Shown in pieces: positions 24,239 to 36,183 of a stretch of DNA of 64,000 bases (positions are counted from its first letter, which is position 1; each line of letters starts with the position of its first letter). A program made the position numbers and the translations under genes. The stretch comes from Halichondria panicea. Taxonomy: Eukaryota; Porifera; Demospongiae; Suberitida; Halichondriidae. The stretch is from positions 5,673,250 through 5,737,249 of the forward strand of contig NC_087390.1 of the NCBI RefSeq assembly GCF_963675165.1. The letters are read 5' to 3'. The notes under the pieces are model-generated. The model did no database searches. It was not told the origin of the DNA and worked only from the letters and a program-made list of their open reading frames with translations.

Positions 24239-25922
24239 TCATACACATGTAGGTACTACAAGTGTCATAGTGTCAGGGGACAGTTCATAAGGTATGTCCT
24301 CGAAATCTGCATCTCCATAAATTGCATTGACGAATTCTGCATCGTTGAGTGATTCCTGGCTGCCATATATAGGGTTGTCAAACTCAGCTGTTTCTGAAGT
24401 GATGGTGTTTGTTCTGTTAGTCCTGCTCTTAGGAATCCCATGCACTGGATTGTCTCCTGGAATGTGGAACTTTTATTATTATTATAGCTCATGAGCATAC
24501 TGAAAAAAACATTCTTGTAAAGTAAACTACAGTAAATAGGTAAACAGTACGTATGTGTAGCTACTTCCATGTTAGGTGCAAAAACAGCTTACCTTGAAAC
24601 TGAGTGTCTTGAATGGTCTTCCCCTGAGCTTTCCTCCGTGCACACACCACCACGACCACTATCAGGAGCAGGAGTATCAGCATCAGCACTAGGAGACCTC
24701 CCACCATTCCTCCTATCAGATCCCCTAGAGCACCACGCAACGCTGCAGGAGGTATACAGAAGGAATATCATCAGTTAGAATACATATCTCTCCAGTGTAG
24801 CCAGATCGACCCACATTCACAACTGAACGAGTTGACATGCATGCATCATCCACACACACCATTTCCATTGCAGTTCCTACAATCATCAATGTCAGTCTCA
24901 TATCTCTGTCCAGTGTAGCCAGGATCACATGAGCAGGTGAAGGTTGCTATTCCTTGAGAGCAGTTGCCGTGACCACTGCACACCCTCTCCATTAGCAAGC
25001 ACTCATCAATATCATCCTCACAATCAGCACCAGTGTAGCCAGCATTGCAGACACAGGTGTAGGAATCAAGGCCGTTTGTACACGTTCCTCTCCCATTGCA
25101 ATTTCTGTCAAAGCAAAAGTTTTGACGCTCACAGTTTGCACCGAAATAGGGACAGTTACAGTTGCAAGTGAAACTAGTAAATCCATTGATACACGTTCCT
25201 CGGTCACTACATGTGACAGCATTGGATCCGGACTCACAGTGATCGAAGATGTCACAACTGTTTCCAGAGTAGAATGGAGTACATAGCACAGTAGCTCTCA
25301 GAGTGATAGAAGGCCCGGTATTTGATGTACTCATTAATGTGTTAGTCAATCCAACTGAGAGACTTAGATCAAATCGATATCTTACAATAACATCAACTGG
25401 TCCATTATCATAATCCAGCACTTGTATGTAAAACTGAGCTCCCTGCAGTACAAGAGATGGTGCATGAATGGAAATACAATGTCAAGCAGATCATTACCTC
25501 CCAGGCTGTCGTTATTCCAGTCAGATTGAATACACGAGGATGTAAGGAATCAATGTTATCCCCATCATCAATCAAGGTACTAACTACAGTAAATCCGGGA
25601 TCAGTAACTATATTGGGACACCCTGTAGCAGTACTGGTACGTGGCATCAGGCAGTAGATGAAGTAGGTGTCACAACGCTCCCCTCCCCTACATGGTACAC
25701 CATTGCCTGGATCACAACATTGACCATCAGAGCGGGTATTGGATGGATGACTGTAGGAGACCAGCTCCACTTGTACTACATAGTCTGCAGACACCAGTAC
25801 ACTGAGCTGCAAGCATTGGGACTCTCAACTGCAGCTATACTGACTATTATACCACTCACCTTCCCCAGCCACAGACACAGGCAGCTCATACACAATACAA
25901 GGACACTCATTCTCAGCAGCAT
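24239..25922 (-). pseudogene. NLL6: type A Notch-ligand-like receptor, truncated in the last EGF
   Basis: Exons 25922-25860, 25806-25498, 25442-24784, 24742-24593, 24456-24239. Signal peptide and MNNL/C2-like module (CDTYFIYCLM, GAQFYIQVLDYD) are open. Three EGF repeats read normally; the third has Tyr for its last Cys (GQRYE). The fourth breaks at NGNGVCG followed by a stop, where a GT contraction shifts the frame, and the usual MCNTTLSAG end of exon 3 is missing. Exon 4 is intact. Exon 5 uses an acceptor 24 bases further in, loses DTISYIPG, and the first motif reads NPVH instead of NPVY; it keeps NPIYGSQE and ends PTCV. It may encode a soluble ectodomain or be a pseudogene. Close copy of NLL12. 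Confidence 0.75.
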
Positions 25923-26942
25923 GTAATAGTTCAATAGCTAGCAACTATCTTGTTTGAGATGTTAACAGCTATTTGTGATGTGATGTGATGATCTTTGTTA
26001 GTACTGATTCACATGCATCCTGCTAGCATTCTATGCATTTAGTATATATTTTGATCTCGCAAGAGAAGGAAAAACACTCAAAACAAAGCATGTCTTCATA
26101 CAGGATGTTTATTCATGAACTGTATAGCTTGTATATAGAGCACATAATTATTTCATTGGTAATCACCCCCATAGCTACATGATCATTGCATAGTCTCCCA
26201 CACCACTTAAACTATGAGAGAGCAAATACTTGTCACTGAGGCTCAACCTATATAATTTATAATTAAAGCTAGATTTTAGATATACGCAGGTGTTAGAGAC
26301 AAAAATATGGACCCCAGAATCCCTCATGAAGTCACTTGAGATAGCACAAGCAGTTGTCATGACATCACAAGATGAATCAACACAATACAGATTCGTAATA
26401 ATAAACACACGCACTTTTACACACTTACACTAGCTAGTGTCCAGTCAACCGGTTACTAAAGTCATGTGATTCCTCGAGTGTTCCCTAGTAATAGTTACAA
26501 TGCTAGCAACTATCTTGTTTAAGATGTTACGCAGTTAACAGCTATCTTGTAATAATCTCTGTTCTTCCTGCTAGCACTCTATGCATAATATTATATCTCG
26601 CAAGAGAAGGAACACACTCATATCATCCTCACAATCAGTACCAGTATAGCCAGCATTGCAAACACATGCAGATGTAAGAGTTGATATTCGTTCTACCGGA
26701 ATACATGCAATAAGCAAATAAAACTGATATATAGGGTCATTCTAATGTTGTTTAACTGCACTTTTAGTCTCTTTTCTGGTCTAGATTAATAAACGTTAAG
26801 TACCAGTCGTGTGTGTGTGAGGGGGAGGGGCATCAGGTTTTGTGAACTGTCATAAATCATCGTCAGAATTAATGTACCCGTTTTGTAAACTGTCATAAAA
26901 CTCATCAACGAGGACTAGAAGCTGGTCAGTTTCTGTACACTG
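25923..26942. repeat. 1-kb spacer, copy shared with 13567-14552 and 42472-43455
   Basis: Nearly identical to the other two spacers, including the EGF relic at 26622-26686, CCGGTTACTAAAG and CTCGAGTGTTCCCTAG. No ORF. Confidence 0.8.
26622..26686 (-). pseudogene. EGF-exon relic in spacer (copy 2)
   Basis: Same fragment as 14231-14297: a piece of the NLL EGF exon stranded in a spacer without splice signals. Confidence 0.7.
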
Positions 26943-28770
26943 TCATACACAGGTACTAGGTGTCTCATAGTCTGATATTGCAGGGGCCAGTTTATAAGGT
27001 ACGTCTTCGAAATCTGCATCTCCATAAATTGAATTGATCAGTTCTGCGTCGTTGAGTGATTCTTGGCTGCCATATATTGGGTTGTCAAACTCTGCTGTTT
27101 CTGAAGTGATGGTATTTGTTCTGTTCTCAGGAATCCCATACACTGGGTTGTCTCCTGGAATGTAGGAAATGGTGTCAACTGTGGCAGAATTAGCTCATGA
27201 GCATACTAAAAGAAAACACTCAGATCTCGATGTAAAGTAAACTACTACAGTATAATTATAGGTATAAGTAAACATGCAGTGTGCATGTGTAGTATACACT
27301 TCCATGTTTAATAGGTGCTTACCTTGCAAGTGAGTGTCTTGAATGGTCTTCCCCTGAGCTCTCCTCCGCACACACACCACCACGACTACTATCAGGAGCA
27401 GGAGTATCAGCATCAGCACTAGGAGACCTCCCACCACTCCTCCTATCAGATCCCCTGGAGCACCACGCAACGCTGCAGGAAGTATATATACTTGCATAAT
27501 AAATATCATCAGTTAAATGCCTGTGCATGGACAATGTAGTGTTGCACATCTCTCCAGTGAAGCCAGACACACATTCACAACTGAACGAGTTGACACCATC
27601 CACACACACACCATTTCCACTGCAGTTCCTATTCATACAATCATCAATGTTGGTCTCACAATCAGCACCAGTGTAGCTAGGTTCACAGTCACATAGGAAC
27701 ATGTTCACCATGTCAACACAACGACCATTGCCACTACAGTTTATTCCATCACAATCATTAATGTCATCCTCACATCTCTGTCCAGTGTAGCCAGGATCAC
27801 ATGAGCAGGTGAAGGAGGCTATTCCATGAGAGCAGTTACCATAGCCACTGCACACACTCTCCATTAGCAAGCACTCATCAATATCATCCTCACAATCAGC
27901 ACCATTATAACCAGCATTGCAGGCACAAGAGTAAGAGTTGACCTCATCCATACAGTCACCATTTCCACTGCAGCTCTGGCCCTCACAATCATCAATATCA
28001 TCCTCACAATCAGCACCAGTATAGCCAGCATTGCAGACACAGGTATATGAATCAAGGTCGTTTGTACACGTTCTTTGGTCACTGCAAGTGACAGCATTGG
28101 ACTCACAGTGATTAAAGATTTCACAACTGCTTCCAATGTACAATGGAGCACACAGCACAGTAGTATTCACAGTGATAGAAGGCCCAGTAGTTGAGGAGGC
28201 AGAAAATGTGATTGTTAATCCAACAGAGGGGCTTGGGTTAATTCGATACTGCACAATAAGATCATCTGAATTTCTATCAAAATCAAACACTTGTACGTAA
28301 AGCTCAGCTTCTGCCTGTAATAACAAGAGACAAATTGAAAAACAGTTTTCGTTTTAAAATAAGTACCTCTCAGGTTGTTGTTATTCCAGCCAGATTGAAT
28401 GGATTAGGGAGTCCAAGTTGTGAGAAGTCAATTTCTGCCCCATTCCTGATAACGCTATTGCGTGTAGTAAGTTCATTATTGGAACACTGTGTAGCAGTAC
28501 TGGAATGTGGCAACAGGCAGTAGATGAAGAAGGTGTCACAGCGGTCCCCATCGCTACATTCTTCACTGTTTGAATCACAACATCGACCATCTGAGCGTGT
28601 GTTGGATGGATTACTGTAGGAGAGCATCTCCACTTGCACCACATAGTCTGCAGACACCATTACACTGAGCTGCAAGCATTGGGACCTCAACTGCAGCTAC
28701 TGACTATTATACCACTCACCTTCCCCAGCCATAGACACAGGCAGCTCATACACAATACAAGGACTCTCAT
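26943..28770 (-). pseudogene. NLL7: type A receptor with nonsense codon, 5 EGF repeats
   Basis: Exons 28770-28720, 28669-28367, 28314-27521, 27472-27323, 27178-26943. The first ATG is lost as in NLL5, so the start is MRVLVLC. At the end of exon 2 the invariant Trp (TTWE in relatives) is TGA, a stop (plus strand CTCTCAGG where relatives have CTCCCAGG). The exon 3 donor is GC and preceded by a 4-base insertion (TCCATGCACAG/GC), which also shifts phase into the membrane exon. Otherwise it has five good EGF repeats, an intact helix exon and a tail with NPVYG, NPIYGSQE, NSIYGD and STCV. The second acceptor reads VDTIS instead of GDTIS. Probably a recent pseudogene. Confidence 0.8.
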
Positions 28771-29121
28771 TTTCAGCAGTATGTAATAGTTCAATAGCTG
28801 TAGCAACTATATCTTGTTTGAGATGTTAACAGCTATCTTGTATAGCTAGTTTGAACACACCACCTTTATTTCTTCAAATGATGCATATAGAGTCTATAAA
28901 TATAGTGCTTGCAACCCCACAAGGAGGGAAGTCACTCAAAGATATCAAAACAAAACTATTATGTCTTCATACAGAACATGACCAGCAGCCTTTCATTCCA
29001 TAATTGACTATAGGCCCTAGCAACACGACCACAGTCCCCATACTACTCAAACTACCAGTTAGCAGATATCCTATATAATTATAGTAATTGCTTTATAATA
29101 TAGGGGAAAAATGAAATTAAG
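28771..29121. other. Short spacer upstream of NLL7
   Basis: About 350 bp, same kind as the NLL8/NLL9 spacer. No gene. Confidence 0.6.
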
Positions 29122-29276
29122 TCATTGCCTCATGTTGACATTATATCATAGATATCACTAGTCTGTCCCAGTTCATCCTCACGCTCGGCAACGGTTGCAT
29201 AGCACATTTATCGTAAATCTCTTGTCATTCTCATCCACACCCTCATACACTGGTGGGAGGGGCTCCGACACATTAC
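29122..29276 (-). pseudogene. Solitary B-tail exon, 3' half only (S2)
   Basis: Codes for SEPLPPVYEGVDENDKR, then the CYATVAERED..LGQTSD end with a deletion at INV and other indels. The 5' half of the exon is gone, cut at the start of block C. Confidence 0.75.
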
Positions 29277-30994
29277 TCGTGCAGTATTTGGCAAAAAGAC
29301 TCATCAGAGGGTGTCTTAAAAAATGGTTCTTCAAAGGCTCTGTATATGTGAAGCAATTATACTGATTCCCAAAGCCAGTTAATGGCTGAAACCAATGAGA
29401 ACCCATGCATATCCTGGAAAACCTCCTTATCAGTGTTTGCACACACATGCAGTCTCTCCACATTAGGTATTATTCCATTCACTCAATTAGGCAGAGTGGC
29501 TTGTCATGGGAACTAGCTTAGTGGAGAGGGAGTCACAGCAACGGCCATTGTATAGTTGGTGTGGTGGGTTCTGTTAGGACCGGTGATAGTATATATAGGA
29601 GCGAGCATTAATGCTAAACGTACTAGATGGCTTGTACACACAGAGGGGGTCTGTAGCGTTTCTCTCAGTGTTGTGTGTGTACATATTCCAATTTGAATAG
29701 CATATAATTATAGCAAATAACAGGGGAAATGCTGGCATTATAATTATTATACTGTGTGTAGCGTGTTTTAAGGGTATAAACTTCGCCTAAGGACTGTTAG
29801 AAAGGTTTTCGCAGAATAGAACTGAGCCTTTTCCTTTTTGCATGCATGCAATGTTAAATTCGTGGGTATAATGTTTGGGGTACATCTTTACACCCTCGAA
29901 GTATACTCACTATACCGTATGGCGGGAAATGTTTGTGGGTGCACATAATTATATTTTGCTATTAATTGGTACGAGAGCCTCCTCATAAGAACTTTTTGCG
30001 ATTGTAATATTCACGGTTTAATGCCATGGAGGAAACCACATCCACCAAGAGCTTTGCATGTAAAATACTGGTGCGTGGGAGTTTCTCCCAGTTTTAATTT
30101 TTTCGTTAGCTGCTCTGCCTTTGAAATACACGAAATACAAAAATAGATCCTACAGCACAGCCCATGATTCCTGTTGTCAAATGGGAGTCAAGGGTCGGAG
30201 AGTAAAAATGGAACAAGTACTCGGCTGAGATCTGCAGCTGCTTAATCTCTTGATGGTCATCATCCTCTGTGCTGTGACTCTCTTGTACATAGGTAAGTGC
30301 TACACCTGCATATACTGACTAGTATATAATTATACTGCTATGATCAGAGTGGTATAGTAGCTGCTGAAGGTATCTGCTCTAATCACCACCCTGGGATCCA
30401 TTCTTAATTGTTTACGTATTCTCGTTTTCTTGCAAAGTGTTACAGTAATTATAGATTGTCTAGAATGGGAGTACATGCATGCACTGAAGAATGTTTTATT
30501 TATTTTCACTGCAATAATACTGCCGGCTGTTACTGACTGACACAAATTTCAAAACTACTAACAGCTTATTTGGTGACAGAATAGGTTTCACGGTTGTTTT
30601 GTTCATTATCAGTTAGAACCTGGGACATCTATAGTGCATCAGTAGAGTACAGGTTCCTCTGTAACTTGAACATGCATGTGATTGCTGTTAATGTGGTGGG
30701 TTTTGATGTCACATGACATACACATCGGACTATGGGTGTGGGTGTGATGAAAATTACCCGCTATACAGTAGAGAAACTTGAACTATGTTGAAGAATTGGT
30801 ATAGGATCATTAATGGAGTACCGTATATCTTCTAATTTATCGGACACTTCTAATTACCCCGGACACTCTTTTGGGAAATTTTCGTTGTTCTAATACAACA
30901 GACACTCCATGCAGTACTTTAATATTACAAATATCCAGACAATACCTTGAAAAGTTGAGTTACCATTCATAGACGGCAAGTAAGACTCAGAGTG
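29277..30994. other. Block C copy 2, then dispersed repeats and candidate exon copies
   Basis: Block C sequence runs to about 29600. Bases 29755-30060 hold two adjacent MITE-like elements (CGAGGGTATAAA inner ends; TATACCGTATGGCGGGAAATG), repeated at 38990-39300 and 46995-47340. Bases 30190-30305 are a broken copy of exon E. Bases 30820-30980 hold another short element starting TACCGTATATCTTC, also at 40328. Confidence 0.5.
30253..30292 (+). CDS. Candidate signal-peptide exon, copy 2
   Basis: MVIILCAVTLLYI then G and a GTAAGTGC donor. See copy 1 at 18296 for the arguments for and against. Confidence 0.22.
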
Positions 30995-31025
30995 CTGCAG
31001 TTAGATAGCTTTGATCTAACTGCAG
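30995..31025. other. 12-bp stem-loop downstream of NLL8
   Basis: CTGCAGTTAGAT and ATCTAACTGCAG separated by AGCTTTG. An identical structure lies at 40500-40530 in the same position after NLL10. It may sit in the 3' UTR of both genes. Confidence 0.7.
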
Positions 31026-31079
31026 TACTGATTAAATAAAAACTAAAAGCTGGTTGTACTGCTCAGTTTCTGTACATTG

Positions 31080-33614
31080 TCATACACAGGTACTAGGTGT
31101 CTCATAGTCTGATATTGCAGGGGCCAGTTTATAAGGTACGTCCTCGAAATCTGCATCTCCATAAATTGAATTGACCAGTTCTGCATCGTTGAGTGATTCT
31201 TGGCTGCCATATATTGGGTTGTCAAACTCAGCTTCTGTTTCTGAAGTGATTGTATTTGTTCTGTTAGTCCTGTTCTCAGGAATCCCATACACTGGGTTGT
31301 CTCCTGGAATATAGGAAATGGTGTCTCCTGTGAAAACAACAGAAACATAATTATTAGCTCATGAGCATACTGAAAGAACACACTTGTTGTAAAGTAAACT
31401 ACAGTAATAGTATAATTATAGGTATAATTAAGTAAACATGCAGTGTGTGTAGTATACACTTTCATGTTTAATAGGGTCTTACCTTGCGAGTGAGTGTCTT
31501 GAATGGTCTTCCCCTGAGCTCTCCTCCGCACACACACCACCACGACCACTATCAGGAGCAGGAGTATCAGCATCAGCACTAGGAGACCTCCCACCACTCC
31601 TCCTATCAGATCCCCTGGAGCACCACGCAACACTGCAGGAAGTATATATAATTATGCATAATAAATATCATCAGTTAAATGCCTGTGCATGGACAATGTA
31701 GTGTTGCACATCTCTCCAGTGAAGTCAGACTCACATTCACAACTGAACGAGTTGACACCATCCACACACACACCATTTCCACTGCAGTTCCTATTCACAC
31801 AATCATCAATGTTGGTCTCACAATCAGCACCAGTGTAGCCAGGTTCACAGTCACATAGGAACATGTTCACCATGTCAACACAACCACCATTTCCACTACA
31901 GTTTATTCCATCACAATCATTAATGTCAGTCTCACATCTCTGTCCAGTGTAGCCAGGATCACATGAGCAGGTGAAGGAGGCTATTCCATGAGAGCAGTTA
32001 CCATGGCCACTGCACACCCTCTCCATTAGCAAACACTCATCAATATCATCCTCACAATCAGCACCAGTATAGCCAGCATTGCAGACACAGGTGTAAGAAT
32101 CAAGGTCGTTTGTACAAGTTCCTTGGTCACTGCATGTGACAGCATTGGAATCACAGTGATTAAACATCTCACAAGTGCTTCCAGAGTAGAATGAAGCGCA
32201 TAGCACAGTAGCACTCAGAGTGATAGCAGGCTCGGTACTAGAAAATAGCCTTGTTGATTCCACTGAGAGACTCAGATCAAATCGATACCTTACAATAAGA
32301 TCATCTGCATTACTATCAAAGTCAAACACTGGTATATAAAGCTGAGCTCCCTGCATTAACAAAATTTGTTACCCAGTGAGTGGGCGGATCATAGCAATCC
32401 AGTGCTCTGTATAGCATGTTGCATCACTACCATAGCAACCAGTGGCGTAGCCAGGGGGTGCCAAAGGGGGCAAATGCCCCCCCCTTTTCTGGATCTCTAC
32501 TTACCAGTCAGCTAGGTAACAGGCTAGCTACGTTCTTTGTGTCTCTGTTGGTAATTATTGAATTAACAGTTACACTGCATGTGCAAACAAATATGGGTGG
32601 GGCATTGCAGAATCTGAGAATGGGTGGGTGTGATTGCATGCTCACATTTGGCCACAAGTATGCAATATTGGAATATTGGGTCCATGTGGCACGACCAAGG
32701 ATAACATTCACAAACCAGAGATTGCTCTTCAATCTCTGCTCAAACTCTGGATAATTTAAGCCACAGAGCTAACTCTCAATCAATATCAAGTATCAAGTAT
32801 CCAACTTTCGACAATAACCTCCACTGAAATTATAACACGAAGTGAAATTGAAACGCAACTAATTAAAATGGGTATGGCTTCCGGCCAACATTTTTTTGGG
32901 CACACTAAATCCTGGCTACGCTCCTGGCAACCATAATATATTGCACTGTATTATATGGCATAATGCACTGGGATTATATGCACTTTCACTGTGTGTAAAT
33001 GCAGTATTGAGAAAGAAATCTACTTTTGGGACTTATGTGCCCCACCAGCCCACTCAATAACCCCTTTAACAGGCTACTACCTAGTTGTGGGAATAAAACC
33101 TAAGAATTTACTATGGAATTTATGAATACACTAAAAACACATGTCTTTTATTAGCAATAACAAACAGATCACATTACCTCCCAGGCTGTCGATATTCCAG
33201 TTAGATTGAATGGATTAGGGAGTCCAAATACATTAAGTTGTGAGAAGTCAATGTCTGCCCCATTCCAGATAACGCTACTGACTAGAGTAAATCCAGGAGC
33301 AGTATTGGGACACACTTCAGCAGAACTGGCACGTGGTATCAGACAGTAGGTGAAGTAGGTGTCACAGCGCTCCCCACTGCTACATTCTTCAAGACTGAGT
33401 GAATCACAACATCGACTGCTTGGGAGCATATTGGATGGATGACTGTAGGAGAGCATCTCCACTTGTACCACATAGTCTGCAGACACCAGTACACTGAGCT
33501 GCAAGCATTGGGACTCTCACAACTGCAGCTACTGACTATTATACCACTCACCTTCCCCAGCCATAGACACAGGCAGCTCATACACAATACAAGGACACTC
33601 ATTCTCAGCACCAT
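31080..33614 (-). CDS. NLL8: type A Notch-ligand-like receptor, 4 EGF repeats, phase problem at exon 3/4
   Basis: Exons 33614-33552, 33498-33178, 32350-31683, 31632-31483, 31327-31080. Signal peptide MVLRMSVLVLC, MNNL/C2-like module (CDTYFTYCLI), degenerate DSL CASFYSGSTC, four EGF repeats. Intron 2 is 827 nt instead of about 50 because of element insertions (see 32441). As in NLL7, exon 3 ends TCCATGCACAG with a GC donor and four extra bases, so splicing to exon 4 would leave the helix frame and give a short Ser/Asp/Gly-rich end. Exon 4 and the tail (NPVYG, NPIYGSQE, NSIYGD, STCV) are otherwise intact, suggesting the shift is recent or that another junction is used. Could be a secreted form. 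Confidence 0.75.
32441..32926. mobile_element. MITE-like element in intron 2 of NLL8
   Basis: Ends AGTGGCGTAGCCAGG and CCTGGCTACGCTCCTG are inverted repeats; GCAACC flanks both sides (32435-32440, 32927-32932). No transposase ORF. NLL9 intron 2 holds a shortened version (about 35320-35470) at the same place. The preceding 32366-32440 also matches 60650-60725 in reverse, so an older element underlies it. Confidence 0.75.
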
Positions 33615-33990
33615 GCAGTAGTTCAATAGCTAGCCACTATCTTGTTTGAGATGTTAACAGCTATCTTGATGAGAGATGTGATGATCTATATATGTAGCTA
33701 GTCCTAAACCCACACATCCTGTTACCTTCATTTTATCACATGATGCATAATAGTGCTTGCAACCCCACAAGGAGGGAAGTCACTCAAAGATATCAAAACA
33801 AAACTCTATGTCTTCATACAGAACATGAAATGCAGCCTTTCATTCCATAATCGACTATATAGGCCCTAGCTACACAACCATAGTCCCCACACCACTTAAA
33901 CTACGAGTTAAGATAATTATTAAGAGTAACCTATACAATTATATAGTAATTGCTTTAGGGGAAAAAATTAATTTATACGTTAAAATTAAG
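33615..33990. other. Short spacer NLL8/NLL9
   Basis: About 375 bp, with GTTAACAGCTATCTT just upstream of the NLL8 start and TGATGCATAATAGTGCTTGC shared with other short spacers. Confidence 0.6.
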
Positions 33991-35964
33991 TCATTGCCTC
34001 ATGTTGACATCATCATAGATATCACTAGTCTGTCCCAGTTTATCCTCACGCTCGGCAACGGTTGCATAGCTAACATTTACATTTATCATGAGTTTCTCAT
34101 CCTTCTCATCCACACTCCCGTACACTGGTGGGAGGGGCTTCGACACATTATACAGGGGATAGTCATATTCCAGCTCTTGTAGAGAGGAGGGGGGTGGACC
34201 AGTAGGGAGGGTGTTGGTTTGAGGTTGAGCTGTGTTCATCTCACACACACCATACACCACGTTGTTCTGACATTGTATGCCATTGTCGGCTGTTCCTCCT
34301 CCACTAACTGCAGGGGAAGCAACAAGTTTGTGCACAGTACACACACACACTAAGATAGACCTACCGTTGTATTTAGACGACTCTTGCTTGTTTTTGACAA
34401 TAATCACTATGACAATGACTATGATCACAATCCCTACCAGTCCCCCGACTACTCCACCTGCTATAGTAGCTGTTGTATCATCTGATCTCATCTCTGCAGA
34501 ATAGAAAGCAAAGGCTTGTACAGCATTCACTGTCTAATGTGGCAGAGAAGTTAGTGTTTATACCTTGTGTCTCCACACTGCACATCTCTCCAGTGAAGCC
34601 AGACACACATTCACAACTGAACGAGTTGACACCATCCACACACACACCATTTCCACTGCAGTTCCTATTCACACAGTCATCAATGTTGGTCTCACAATCA
34701 GCACCAGTGTAGCCAGGTTCACAGTCACATAGGAACATGTTCACCATATCAACACAACGACCATTTCCACTACAGTTTATTCCATCACATTCATCAGTGT
34801 CAGTCCCACATCTCTGTCCAGTGTAGCCAAGATAACATGAGCAGGTGAAGGAGGCTATTCCATGAGAGCAGTTACCATGGCCACTGCACACCCTCTCCAT
34901 TAGCAAGCACTCATCAATATCCACATCACAATCAGCACCAGTATAGCCAGCATTGCAGACACAGGTGTAAGAATCAAGGTCGTTTGTACACGTTCCTTGG
35001 TCACTGCATGTGACAGCATTGGAATCACAGTGATTAAACATCTCACAAGTGCTTCCAGAGTAGAATGGAGCACATAGCTCAGTAGCATTCAGAGTGATAG
35101 CAGGCTCGGTACTAGAAAATAGCCTTGCCGATTCCATTGAGAGACTGAGATCAAATCGATACCTTACAATAAGATCATCTTCATTACTATCAAAGTCAAA
35201 CACTGTTATATAAAGCTGAGCTCCCTGCATTAACAAAATTTGTTGCCCAGTGAGTGGGCGGATCATAGCAATCCAGTGCTCTGTATATACCATGTTGCAT
35301 CACTACCATAGCAACCAGTGGCGTAGCCAGGGGGTGGCAAAGGGGGAAAATGCCCACACCCCTTTTCTGGATCTCTATTTACCAGTCTTAGCTCTAGCTA
35401 GGTAACAGGCTAGCTACGTTCTTTGTGTCTCTGTTGGTAATTATTGAATTAACAGTAACAGGCTACTACCTAGTTGTGGGAAGAAAACCTAAGAACTTAC
35501 TATGGATACACTAAAAACACATGTCTCAATAACAAACAGATCACATTACCTCCCAGGCTGTCGATATTCCAGTTAGATTGAATGGATTAGGAAGTCCAAA
35601 TACATTAAGTTGTGAGAAATCAATGTCTGCCCCATCAAGTATAACGTTACTGACTAGAGTATCTCCAGGTCCACTATTGGGACATCCTCTATCAGCACTG
35701 GCACGTGGCAACAGACAGTAGGTGAAGTAGGTGTCACAGTTACTGGTTAAATCACAAGCTCGACCGTCAGAGCGTGTGTTGAATGGATGACTGTAGGAGA
35801 GCATCTCCACTTGTACCACATAGTCTGCAGACACCAGTACACTGAGCTGCAAGCATTGTGACTCTCAACTGCAGCTACTGACTATTATACCACTCACCTT
35901 CCCCAGCCATAGACACAGGCAGCTCATACACAATACATGCAAGGACACTCATTCTCAGCAGCAT
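33991..35964 (-). CDS. NLL9: Notch-ligand-like EGF receptor, type B, 4 EGF repeats, signal peptide disrupted
   Basis: Exons 35964-35898, 35846-35550, 35224-34564, 34493-34365, 34307-33991. From exon 2 onward the frame is open: MNNL/C2-like module (CDTYFTYCLL), degenerate DSL CAPFYSGSTC, four EGF repeats (the second with CSCYLGYTG and the third starting TDTDEC), a Val/Ile helix, and a full type B tail with EYDYPL, PPVYGSV, VSYATV and SDIYDDV ending NMRQ. Exon 1 has four extra bases (ATGC around 35937-35940 on the plus strand), so the normal first ATG is out of frame; a later in-frame ATG (MSCLCLWLGK) would give only a short hydrophobic leader. The exon 4 acceptor is shifted by one codon compared with NLL2. 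Signal targeting is therefore uncertain. Confidence 0.8.
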
Positions 35965-36183
35965 GCAATATAGTTCAATAGCTATAAGCAACTATCTTGT
36001 TTGAGATGATAACAGCTATCTTGATGAGAGATGTGATGATCTATATATGTAGCTAGTCCTGAACCCACACATCCTGTTACCTTCATTTTATCACATGATG
36101 CATATAATAGTGCTTGCAACTTCACAAGGAGAGAAGTCACTCAAAGATCTCAAAACAAAACTCTATAACTTTATACAGAACAT

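Noticed and set aside
30622-30726. Possible second exon after the plus-strand signal peptide (VRTWDIYS frame)
   Set aside because: The corresponding copies at 40123 and 55285 have an early in-frame stop.
31043-31633. Single ORF running from the membrane exon of NLL8 through the intron into exon 5 (similarly 40548-41159)
   Set aside because: It ignores well conserved splice sites and changes frame after the helix; the spliced NPxY frame is conserved across paralogues.
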